Shown here piece after piece: positions 1 through 5,440 of a stretch of 8,452 nucleotides of DNA (positions within the stretch are counted from its first letter, which is position 1; the number at the start of each line of letters is the position of its first letter). The stretch comes from CAXGUU01 sp964012875. GTDB taxonomy: Bacteria > Pseudomonadota > Gammaproteobacteria > Ga0077536. The notes below the pieces were generated by a model that saw only the letters and a list, made by a program, of their open reading frames with translations, made no database searches and was not told the origin of the DNA. The position numbers and the translations under genes were made by a program. The stretch covers positions 1-8,452 of the forward strand of contig CAXGUU010000137.1 in the NCBI GenBank assembly GCA_964012875.1, read 5' to 3'.

Positions 1-727
1 GCTTGCGCGCCACGGCGTTATGCACGAGGGCGCGCATGGCACCCGACTGGGCCTCGCGGGCATCCCCAGTGCCGCTGAAACGATTGGTCTCGCCCGCGAC
101 CTAGCACTGGTGGAAAATTCTGGTGCGCGCGCTCATTTTCGCACGTTGTCGACAACACAGGCGGCGGCGTTGATGCGCGCAGCACGCCGGCGCGGGCTGC
201 CGATCAGCTGCGACGTTGGGCTCATGCATCTGAGTTTCGACGACACCGCCATATCCAATTTTGATCCCACTCACCACGTGCGCCCGCCTTTGCGTTCTGC
301 GCGCGATCGGGCCGGTCTGATTCGCGCGCTGGCGCTAGGGCAGATCGATGCCGTGACCGCCCACCACGAACCACATGATGCTGATGCCAAAGCCACACCA
401 TTTGCAGCAAGTGACCCCGGGATATCCGGTTTCGATACGTTTGTGCCGCAGTTGATGACGCTGGCCCGCGGCAACCGTTTGAGTCTGGGGCGTGCGATCG
501 AAGCGTGTACCACTGCACCGGCGAAGATACTCGACCTAGACCGCGGCACTATCGCGCGCGGTAAACCGGCCGATCTCATCATTATCGACCCGCAACGCGA
601 ATGGTTGCTAGACGCGACGAGCATGGCGAGCGCGGGAAAGAATAACCCGCTACTCGGCGACCGCCTTCGAGGACGAGTTGTTACGACCATTGTCGGTGGC
701 CGCGTAGTGCACGAATTGGCCAACTGA
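1..727 (+). CDS. pyrX: PyrX/PyrC' non-catalytic dihydroorotase-like protein, 3' part
   Basis: The gene is open at the left edge; the reading frame enters at base 2 and ends at TGA 725-727, leaving about 241 C-terminal residues. The layout is that of a class I dihydroorotase of the amidohydrolase superfamily, including the C-terminal beta segment (GKPADLIIIDP). The active-site signatures are degraded. The usual TDHAPH reads TAHHEPH (codons from 356), so the catalytic Asp is His, and the usual PHHL region reads GLMHL. The stretches HHVRPPLR, HHEPHDADAK and GISGFDTFVPQ match the Pseudomonas PyrC' subfamily. In that genus PyrC' has no dihydroorotase activity and is needed to assemble the aspartate transcarbamoylase (PyrB) dodecamer. 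By family knowledge pyrB should lie just upstream, outside the window. pyrK follows after 7 nt, so the two are probably co-transcribed. A divergent active dihydroorotase is unlikely given the lost Asp. Confidence 0.85.
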   Translation, partial: LARHGVMHEGAHGTRLGLAGIPSAAETIGLARDLALVENSGARAHFRTLSTTQAAALMRAARRRGLPISCDVGLMHLSFDDTAISNFDPTHHVRPPLRSARDRAGLIRALALGQIDAVTAHHEPHDADAKATPFAASDPGISGFDTFVPQLMTLARGNRLSLGRAIEACTTAPAKILDLDRGTIARGKPADLIIIDPQREWLLDATSMASAGKNNPLLGDRLRGRVVTTIVGGRVVHELAN

Positions 728-734
728 CAGATCG

Positions 735-1628
735 ATGCCAGCACCTGATCGGAAACCTTCGCAGGATGACCACGGCACCATCCTGCTCGAAGCGGGCCAA
801 TTGCTCGACATCAGCCACCACGACGGCCAGCAGTGCGTCGTGCGTATTCAGGTGCCGCGGATTGCCGCGCGCTGCAAGCCGGGTTGCTTTATTCATCTGC
901 GCTGTAGCGAACGCCTGCCCATGCGCCGTCCGATGTCGGTCATGCGAGCCTCGCCGCAAGGCTGGATCGACGTCCTGTTTAAAGTGCACGGTGAAGGGAC
1001 GCGGCTGTTGTCAGAACGCGGCGTGGGTGACGTACTGAGCGTCCTTGGTCCTATCGGCCAGCCTTTCAAACTCGAAAACTACCGCGCTCGCCCGTTGCTC
1101 ATCGGTGGTGGCGTTGGCATTCCGCCAATGGTGTTTCTTGCCGATCATCTGCGCCAACGGGTTGATGGTCTGGCTCCGTTGGTGTTAATGGGTTCGGAAG
1201 CGCCGTTCCCGTTCCACGCACGGCCGTCGCAGATCATGGTCGACGGCATGCCCGACGAGGTCATTGCCGCAATGCCTCTACTCGATGACTGGGGCATAGC
1301 CTCAAGGCTGGCCAGCAATGCCGGTTTCGTGGGCTGCTACGAAGGCCACGTCACTGATTTAGCACGCTGCTACTTTGACTCGGGCGCACTCGCACCGGGC
1401 GATACGGAAATTTTCGCATGCGGACCGACGCCGATGCTGCACGCGGTGCAGCAACTGGCGGCGGAATACGCTGTCCCGGCATGGTTGTCGCTCGAAGAAT
1501 ATATGGCGTGCGCGGTAGGTGGTTGCGCCGGATGCACCGTGAAGGTTGTGACCCCGGCGGGGACGGCCATGAAGCGAGTGTGTGTTGACGGACCGGTATT
1601 TGACAGCGCGCACGTGAAATTCGATTGA
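735..1628 (+). CDS. pyrK: PyrK-like dihydroorotate dehydrogenase electron-transfer subunit
   Basis: This 297-residue flavoprotein has the ferredoxin-reductase fold of PyrK, the subunit that passes electrons from dihydroorotate dehydrogenase B (PyrDB) to NAD+ through FAD and a [2Fe-2S] cluster. Visible motifs in order are RRPMSV (about 64-69, FAD binding), GGGVGIPP (124-131), FACGPTPML (227-235, nucleotide-binding side), and the C-terminal cluster site with Cys259, Cys264, Cys267 and Cys283 in the PyrK spacing, preceded by LEEYMAC. All four ligands are present, so the protein should hold its cluster. It is slightly longer than typical PyrK (about 260). The ATG at 735 is 7 nt after the pyrX stop and has no strong Shine-Dalgarno, suggesting coupling to pyrX. 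No PyrD lies in the window. Its partner could be a PyrD elsewhere or another oxidoreductase; many gammaproteobacteria use the quinone-linked class 2 PyrD, which needs no PyrK. Confidence 0.87.
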   Translation: MPAPDRKPSQDDHGTILLEAGQLLDISHHDGQQCVVRIQVPRIAARCKPGCFIHLRCSERLPMRRPMSVMRASPQGWIDVLFKVHGEGTRLLSERGVGDVLSVLGPIGQPFKLENYRARPLLIGGGVGIPPMVFLADHLRQRVDGLAPLVLMGSEAPFPFHARPSQIMVDGMPDEVIAAMPLLDDWGIASRLASNAGFVGCYEGHVTDLARCYFDSGALAPGDTEIFACGPTPMLHAVQQLAAEYAVPAWLSLEEYMACAVGGCAGCTVKVVTPAGTAMKRVCVDGPVFDSAHVKFD

Positions 1629-2287
1629 ATGCCACGCCGCGTCCTGTTGCTACGGATCAGCAGGGCATTCACCCGCGCCTGAAACGAGTCGTCAATCATC
1701 ACCTACAACATTCGTTTCGACGTCCCCCAGCGCCGCATGCGGCGCATTTCAGAACGCAGGCCCTGGCACGCCTGAACGATTGCGACAATGCCCTCATCCT
1801 GGATAGCGGCTGCGGTACCGGTGCTTCGACGGTAGCCCTCGCCGAACGATTCTGCACCGCACTCGTGGTGGGCGTGGATAGAAGTGAGGTCCGTCTCGCC
1901 AGGGCGCGAGCGCGCCGCGACATTCCCGAAAATGTCCTGTTTGTACGCGCGAACCTTGAAGACTGCTGGTCGTTGCTGGCGCAACATGAAGTGCGCCTGA
2001 GCCACCATTTCCTACTCTACCCCAATCCGTGGCCCAAACAGCGACATCTCATGCGACGCTGGCATGCGCATCCGCTGATGCCGTTGATGCTCGGAATCAG
2101 CAGGCGTCTGGAGTTGCGCACGAACTGGCGCATCTACGCCGAAGAGTTTGCCGCTAGCATCGAACTGCACGGCAACTTCGCGGTCACGGTTGCGGCACTA
2201 TCCCCGCAGCAACCAATCAGTGCCTTTGAGAAAAAGTACCTCGATGCGGGCCAACAGCTTTACTGCGTGCGGGCCGAAGCGTTCTAG
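1625..2287 (+). CDS. TrmB-like SAM-dependent methyltransferase
   Basis: A 220-residue class I methyltransferase related to TrmB (tRNA guanine-46 N7-methyltransferase). Motif I is LDSGCGTGAST (59-69), with GVDRS at 83-87 as the acidic ribose-binding strand. TrmB-like signatures follow: YPNPWPKQRHLMRRWH (132-147), ELRTNWRIYAEEF (163-175) and SAFEKKYLDAG (199-209). Canonical TrmB has PDPWPKKRH with a conserved Asp; here it is Asn133, as in a TrmB-like paralogue group that I recall from other gammaproteobacteria (NPWPK, RRWH, LRTNW or LRSNW). It is therefore more likely a paralogue with another or unknown substrate than the housekeeping enzyme. The start is TTG inside the pyrK stop (TTGA, 4-nt overlap); the ATG at 1629 is in another frame and no in-frame ATG lies nearby. 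Translational coupling to pyrK is likely. It is the last gene of the + operon. Confidence 0.8.
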   Translation: MNATPRPVATDQQGIHPRLKRVVNHHLQHSFRRPPAPHAAHFRTQALARLNDCDNALILDSGCGTGASTVALAERFCTALVVGVDRSEVRLARARARRDIPENVLFVRANLEDCWSLLAQHEVRLSHHFLLYPNPWPKQRHLMRRWHAHPLMPLMLGISRRLELRTNWRIYAEEFAASIELHGNFAVTVAALSPQQPISAFEKKYLDAGQQLYCVRAEAF

Positions 2288-2292
2288 GAGTA

Positions 2293-2341
2293 GCCTCAAA
2301 AATAATTGCGGTAGCGTTGGTGCCGGAATTATTTTTGAGGC
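2293..2341. terminator. Long A/T-rich hairpin, probable bidirectional terminator
   Basis: A perfect 15-bp inverted repeat (GCCTCAAAAATAATT at 2293-2307, its complement at 2327-2341) sits in the 77-nt gap between two convergent genes. After a G-G mismatch the stem continues as CGGTA/TGCCG (2309-2313 with 2321-2325, one G-T pair), leaving a 7-nt loop. Outside the perfect arms a weaker match (CTAGGAG versus CTAGAAG) carries the pairing to about 2284-2350, into the last codon of the methyltransferase gene. Read on either strand, the inner hairpin is followed by a U-rich run (AAUUAUUUUU), the layout of a bidirectional intrinsic terminator. The inner stem is short for that role, so a repeat element is an alternative. 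Confidence 0.7.
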
Positions 2342-2364
2342 CGCTTCTAGTAAAACTGGTTCGA

Positions 2365-2784
2365 TCACCAATCCGCATGCGCAGGATCCATCAAATCCTG
2401 AGCCAGCAGGCTTTGCTCAAGCTCGGTTCGGCTGTAGCCCACCAGGGTATCCTTGCCAACCTCAATCATCGGTACGACCTTGACCGACATTCCGGCGAAA
2501 CGCCGACGCCCTTCTTCGCTTTGCTCGACATCGAATTCGCAATGGCTGATCTGTTTATCCTGCAGGTAAGCACGCGCGCGCCGACAGTAACCACACCAGC
2601 TCGCGCTCAGCATGACGACATCCACCGTCGAAGAAGCAATGTCTTTGTCGCACATCACGGCTTCGTAATCAGTCGTCGAACGCAACATCGACCAGAACAA
2701 CCAGCCAAACAGCGCGACAGCGACGCCTAAGCCGACAACATTGCGCGGCCGGCGCGACCGCTCAGATGATGTAGTTCCATTCAT
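2365..2784 (-). CDS. Membrane-anchored glutaredoxin-like protein
   Basis: A 139-residue protein with one N-terminal membrane segment (about 16-34) after a basic stretch (RSRRPR), then a thioredoxin-fold domain of glutaredoxin size. The active site is CGYC (Cys64, Cys67) in the context SASWCGYCRRAR, and the cis-Pro is in VKVVPMI (Pro105). Both redox cysteines are intact. By the positive-inside rule the domain should face the periplasm, which is unusual for a glutaredoxin because glutathione is mainly cytoplasmic; the segment could instead be an uncleaved signal anchor. The ATG at 2784 lies inside the 3' end of the ATL gene (23-nt overlap), which implies translational coupling. This is the last gene before the shared hairpin. 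The fold and CxxC are secure; the physiological substrate is unknown. Confidence 0.85.
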   Translation of the reverse strand: MNGTTSSERSRRPRNVVGLGVAVALFGWLFWSMLRSTTDYEAVMCDKDIASSTVDVVMLSASWCGYCRRARAYLQDKQISHCEFDVEQSEEGRRRFAGMSVKVVPMIEVGKDTLVGYSRTELEQSLLAQDLMDPAHADW

Positions 2785-3106
2785 AGCGTGTCATGTCGAT
2801 GTAACCCTCGGCATCCGCTTCGACCCCTTCGAGCGCCAGGCGTTCATTTTGAACATGCTCACGACCATGGCGTCCGCGTGGACTGACTTTTCCCTTTACG
2901 TTCACGACCCGATGCCACGGCACCGTCGTGTCGGGGCGCAGCGCCGACAGGGCATACCCGACCTGACGCGCGCCGGCCGGACCGTCTACCTGGGCCAGGG
3001 CCGCGACCTGGCGATAAGTAGCCACGGTACCAGCGGGAATGAGGGACACCACCGCATAAACCCGCTCGTTACGGTTAGGGACATGCTGCGACACTGCTAG
3101 TGACAT
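2762..3106 (-). CDS. atl: Alkyltransferase-like protein (ATL, MGMT family)
   Basis: A 114-residue protein matching the DNA-binding domain of O6-alkylguanine-DNA alkyltransferase: IPAGTVATYRQVAALA (23-38, helix-turn-helix with the flipping Tyr31), GARQVGYAL (Arg47 region) and PWHRVVN (63-69). The alkyl-acceptor Cys of PCHRV is replaced by Trp64, the mark of ATL proteins such as E. coli YbaZ and fission yeast Atl1. These bind O6-alkylguanine without removing the alkyl group and, in studied cases, hand the lesion to nucleotide excision repair. Length suits a stand-alone ATL. The ATG at 3106 follows the lipoprotein stop by 10 nt, and the 3' end overlaps the glutaredoxin-like gene. A role as a sensor of alkyl damage is family knowledge; its partners in this operon are inferred. 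Confidence 0.92.
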   Translation of the reverse strand: MSLAVSQHVPNRNERVYAVVSLIPAGTVATYRQVAALAQVDGPAGARQVGYALSALRPDTTVPWHRVVNVKGKVSPRGRHGREHVQNERLALEGVEADAEGYIDMTRYEWNYII

Positions 3107-3116
3107 CGGGTCCCGG

Positions 3117-3512
3117 CTAGCACTGGTCTATTTCGGTCACCGTCACGCCCTCGGCGGTATCAAAACGAATGCCTCGATCGGGCAGGTCCGTCGCCCGCAG
3201 GCACAGCAAGGCCGAAGTTGTTGAGACCCAGCGTGCGGCAATATTGTGCTTCGTGAAAGGAACGCCGTCGTTCTCGAGCTTGGTGTGAAGCAAACGCGTG
3301 CCTACGCTGTCGCCCTTGGGGGCCATGTAGGCGGTAATGTAGAACGGCCCCTGCGGCATGCGAGACTCGGCAACGGTGATGCGCAGGGTCCAGGCTCCGT
3401 TGGGAGAGTCAATGCGACTGAAGGGGCTTTCTTCGCCGGCACCACAGGCGGCGAGCAGAAATATCAATCCACAGAGACAAAGCTTTGCACCTCGGGTTAT
3501 AAGCGTAGCCAT
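3117..3512 (-). CDS. Small predicted outer-membrane lipoprotein, function unknown
   Basis: I do not recognise the family. From the ATG at 3512 the product is 131 residues with a lipoprotein signal: a basic start (ITRGAK), a hydrophobic core and lipobox LAAC with Cys23. The residue after Cys is Gly, not Asp, so the protein should go to the outer membrane. The mature part begins GAGEESPFSRIDSPNGAWTL and looks like a small beta-rich domain. The frame stays open upstream (ATG 3533 and as far as 3722), but those extensions overlap the GFA gene and would put residues ahead of the signal peptide. GAGGA at 3523-3527 is 10 nt before ATG 3512 and supports that start. The upstream GFA stop falls inside this ribosome site, so translation is probably coupled. 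Confidence 0.75.
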   Translation of the reverse strand: MATLITRGAKLCLCGLIFLLAACGAGEESPFSRIDSPNGAWTLRITVAESRMPQGPFYITAYMAPKGDSVGTRLLHTKLENDGVPFTKHNIAARWVSTTSALLCLRATDLPDRGIRFDTAEGVTVTEIDQC

Positions 3513-3522
3513 ACTGGTTCGT

Positions 3523-3527
3523 TCCTC
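3523..3527 (-). promoter_or_regulatory. Shine-Dalgarno deciding the lipoprotein start
   Basis: GAGGA on the minus strand, 10 nt before ATG 3512, overlaps the TGA stop (3526-3528) of the GFA gene. It favours 3512 over ATG 3533 and over the longer open frame. Confidence 0.6.
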
Positions 3528-3936
3528 AGTCATGTGGACGAGCGCTGTGCTGTGGCAAGTCATCGCAAATGTCATGCCATTCGGCTTTGGACGCCACAAA
3601 CACATGCTGGCTGACACCGACGCCCGGGTCATCGTCCAGGCAACCGGCATCGAGCCACACCTGATTTGGCTCGGATTGTGAGCGATAGAAAAGTTTACTG
3701 CCACAACGTCGGCAAAACTCACGAGTCGCGTGTGGGGACGATTGAAAGCACTGAATCAAATCGAGCCCGGTACAGATTTCAAGATCCCGGGAGGCTGTCT
3801 TCGCGTAGGTCGAAAAAGCTGAACCGTGCTGGCGCCTGCAGGTTGAACAATGACAGTTCGAAATTTCCGCAACACTGCCATGCAGGATGTATGAGACGCC
3901 TCCGCACAGGCAACTGCCGCGAATCGATTCAGTCAA
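3526..3936 (-). CDS. GFA/CENP-V domain zinc protein
   Basis: A 136-residue protein of the glutathione-dependent formaldehyde-activating (GFA) family. All zinc-binding cysteines are visible: CLCGGV (Cys9, Cys11), CHCSTCRR (Cys28, Cys30, Cys33) and FCRRCGS (Cys75, Cys78), as is the C-terminal family signature HVFVASKAEWHDI. The founding enzyme Gfa of Paracoccus has been proposed to form S-hydroxymethylglutathione from formaldehyde and glutathione, but it is longer (about 190 residues) and the activity of short members is mostly untested, so the substrate is open. The start is TTG at 3936, because no in-frame ATG or GTG occurs nearby and family homology begins within a few residues. It overlaps the preceding gene by 8 nt (TTGACTGA), suggesting re-initiation. 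The lipoprotein gene follows. Confidence 0.88.
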   Translation of the reverse strand: MTESIRGSCLCGGVSYILHGSVAEISNCHCSTCRRQHGSAFSTYAKTASRDLEICTGLDLIQCFQSSPHATREFCRRCGSKLFYRSQSEPNQVWLDAGCLDDDPGVGVSQHVFVASKAEWHDICDDLPQHSARPHD

Positions 3937-4291
3937 CGCGCCGAAACTCTTGATCCAGCGCCGTCAGCCACGCCTTCCAACGTTCAGCGTCGGATGGAAA
4001 CTTGGGGTGATCGAATCGCGCCGCCACCAGCTCCCCACCATTTTTCGCAACGAAGGACACGGCACTAACGAAAGCGAGGCCATCCTTGTACGCCTGTCGC
4101 TGATCATCTGCGACCGATTTCGTTGGTGTGTCGGACCACAGTGCCGCACCACGCAATGTTGCAACGGCAGCGTCCGGCGGCGCAGCCTGCCGCGGCACGC
4201 ATATATAGAGACTGCCGTTAAGGCCATCGCCACCGTCAAAATAAAGATCGTATCCGTCGATAATCGAAGCCGTAGTTTGGGGTGCTTTCAT
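3929..4291 (-). CDS. Uncharacterised 120-residue protein
   Basis: I do not recognise this family. The product has no signal peptide or membrane segment, so it is predicted cytoplasmic. It starts MKAPQTTASIIDGYDLYFDG, has a Gly/Asp-rich early part (DGGDGLNGSLYICVP), a polar middle and a C-terminal amphipathic stretch with three Trp/Phe-rich turns (DAERWKAWLTALDQEFRR). The ATG at 4291 has only a weak GGA about 11 nt upstream. It lies 47 nt after the cupin stop, and its own stop overlaps the TTG start of the GFA gene. That overlap, the codon use and the lack of a good competing frame support a real gene. Function is unknown; association with GFA chemistry is only guilt by operon. Confidence 0.7.
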   Translation of the reverse strand: MKAPQTTASIIDGYDLYFDGGDGLNGSLYICVPRQAAPPDAAVATLRGAALWSDTPTKSVADDQRQAYKDGLAFVSAVSFVAKNGGELVAARFDHPKFPSDAERWKAWLTALDQEFRRVD

Positions 4292-4338
4292 GTCAGCTTT
4301 ATTCCGCGAAGTTCCGAATACGCCGGTTCAACCACGGG

Positions 4339-4626
4339 TCACGGCTTCAGTTCGATTTCGATAAAGCGAAAATCGAAGCTGTTGGCATTGATAACGTTGT
4401 GGCGCACGCCGACATTGCGATTGTAGGATTGGCCCATCTTCAGGTCGGCTGCTTTTTCGCCGTCTTCGGTCTCGAGCAGCAGTGTTCCGGTAACCAGGGG
4501 GACAACCACGTAGTCATACTGGTGTTCGTGCCAGCCCGTTTCGCCACCGGGCGGAAAATGCCATTCGGTGACGATCACGCGTTCGGTTTCAATTTGTTTG
4601 TGTGAATCTGCCTGCGGTCTAGCCAT
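4339..4626 (-). CDS. Small cupin protein, BauB-like
   Basis: A single-domain cupin of 95 residues. The first metal motif is PGGETGWHEHQYDYVVVPL with His33 and His35; the second has His76 in GVRHNVIN. The usual Glu after HxH is replaced by a Tyr-Asp-Tyr stretch, as I recall for the group that includes BauB, a cupin named from the Pseudomonas beta-alanine (polyamine) catabolism operon. The end (FRFIEIELKP) also fits that group. No other bau gene is near, so a role in beta-alanine breakdown should not be assumed; such cupins are often metal-binding with no defined reaction. The ATG at 4626 has AGGAAGAG directly upstream and overlaps the stop of the small ORF before it (ATGGCTAG, 8 nt). Confidence 0.83.
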   Translation of the reverse strand: MARPQADSHKQIETERVIVTEWHFPPGGETGWHEHQYDYVVVPLVTGTLLLETEDGEKAADLKMGQSYNRNVGVRHNVINANSFDFRFIEIELKP

Positions 4627-4765
4627 CTCTTCCTATCTGACGATTCCATTCTTTACGGTTTTTGAACGGATGCACCCAGTTACCATCTTCGTGGCCGTAA
4701 TACCTTTGAGAGCAACACACTAAACCCTTGTCCGACCGCGCACAATACGGGGAAAGTCTCGGCAT
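4619..4765 (-). CDS. Small Cys-containing protein, 48 residues, undescribed
   Basis: An ATG-to-TAG frame of 49 codons fills most of the 169-nt gap between the cupin and the secreted-protein gene. Its composition looks like a real protein rather than chance: Cys8, Cys17 and Cys18 near the start, then RYYGHEDGNWVHPFKNRKEW with many aromatic, His and charged residues, ending NRQIGRDG. The stop overlaps the cupin start by 8 nt, the same coupling style as elsewhere in this operon. ATG 4765 is 30 nt after the upstream stop, but I see no clear Shine-Dalgarno. There is no signal peptide or membrane segment. Three Cys plus two His could bind a metal or be redox-active, but I recognise no family. It might alternatively be a leader peptide for the cupin. 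Confidence 0.5.
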   Translation of the reverse strand: MPRLSPYCARSDKGLVCCSQRYYGHEDGNWVHPFKNRKEWNRQIGRDG

Positions 4766-4779
4766 AAGCGTATGCGTAA

Positions 4780-4793
4780 GCCGGCGCGCCGGC
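4780..4793. repeat. 14-bp perfect GC palindrome between two genes
   Basis: GCCGGCGCGCCGGC lies in the 30-nt gap between the stop at 4796 and the small-ORF start at 4765. It has no loop and no following T run, so it is a poor intrinsic terminator. It could be a protein site, or simply GC-rich chance sequence. Confidence 0.3.
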
Positions 4794-4795
4794 GG

Positions 4796-5353
4796 TTAAT
4801 CCGACGCCGGTCGATTTAACTCAATGATGGTTTTATAGCCGGCCTGCTGCCACGCGCTGTCGGCCGGCTTGATGGCTACGTTCGAATATTTGTAGTAATC
4901 GCGAGACCACAGAAAGTTTTCGATATTACGTGCAATAAACAGCAGCCCTGGCGCAGCGCGGTACTGGGCGTAGCCGGAAAGGCGCTCGGCGTACCAGGCC
5001 GCGACAGTCTGCGCGTCGTCGCCGCTGACCAGGCGAATCGCACCGAGGTCGGACCAACCGCTGCGGTCCCTGCAATCTGGTTTCATCCGCCCCCAATCCA
5101 ACTCGATAATGCCGGCCAGCGGGTACACGGGTACGGCAACTTCTGCAGCGCGCGGCAGACAACGCGAGCGCCTGACGTGAATCTGCCGCGTGCGCACTTC
5201 GGGTGCCAATCCAACTACGGGCGCCCATTCGCCGACCGTTTCAGCCGCAACAACGATGCCCGTGCTCGCGGTCAATCCGAGGCTTGCTGTGACCACTAGG
5301 AACCAGCGGAGACGGCTTGCGGCAGTCTTATGTATATGGCTCAGCCCGGCCAC
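4796..5353 (-). CDS. Predicted secreted protein of unknown function
   Basis: I do not recognise the family by name. From GTG 5353 the product is 185 residues with a signal peptide: a basic region (HKTAASRLR), a hydrophobic core (about 17-35) and likely signal-peptidase cleavage near VVAA-E (36-38). The mature protein has VPVYPLAGI early, then LVSGDDAQTVAAWYAERLSG and a final beta strand YKTIIELNRP, a pattern resembling small periplasmic proteins in which a YPGA-type motif precedes a helix with WY or FY. The same frame is open to ATG 5452 and ATG 5482, but those starts put 33-43 residues ahead of the signal peptide and run through a strong inverted repeat, so I prefer 5353. No start has a clear ribosome site, so the 5' end is uncertain. 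It heads the run of minus-strand genes. Confidence 0.65.
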   Translation of the reverse strand: MAGLSHIHKTAASRLRWFLVVTASLGLTASTGIVVAAETVGEWAPVVGLAPEVRTRQIHVRRSRCLPRAAEVAVPVYPLAGIIELDWGRMKPDCRDRSGWSDLGAIRLVSGDDAQTVAAWYAERLSGYAQYRAAPGLLFIARNIENFLWSRDYYKYSNVAIKPADSAWQQAGYKTIIELNRPASD

Positions 5354-5365
5354 GGTATGCCTGGC

Positions 5366-5440
5366 AGCGACCTTAACAATAACCAGACGTCGCCCCCACG
5401 GGCCGGGTCCAACCCGACCCTGATTATTGTTAAGACCGCT
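5366..5440 (-). repeat. 75-nt inverted repeat able to fold as a three-way junction
   Basis: CTTAACAATAA at 5372-5382 pairs perfectly with TTATTGTTAAG at 5424-5434 (11 bp). Outside, after two mismatches, AGCG pairs with CGCT (5366-5369 with 5437-5440). Inside on the minus strand are a 3-bp CAG/CTG step and two small hairpins: CGGGT-TGG-ACCCG (5416-5404) and GCCC-GTGG-GGGC (5403-5392). Its lower edge is 12 nt before the preferred GTG start at 5353, so it could be a structured leader. A dyad operator is the alternative. The pairing is seen in the sequence; function is inferred. Confidence 0.45.

Noticed and set aside
271..744. Long open frame on the minus strand opposite pyrX
   Set aside because: It mirrors a strongly supported coding frame in GC-rich DNA and shows no recognisable domain, so it is a shadow frame.
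3117..3722. 201-residue version of the lipoprotein gene starting at 3722
   Set aside because: The first 70 residues overlap the well-supported GFA gene and precede a clear lipoprotein signal with its own ribosome site.
3887..4426. Plus-strand open frame of 179 codons across the GFA, orphan and cupin genes
   Set aside because: It crosses three minus-strand genes, two with clear family motifs (GFA and cupin), and its product is low-complexity and Arg/Ser-rich, typical of an antisense shadow.
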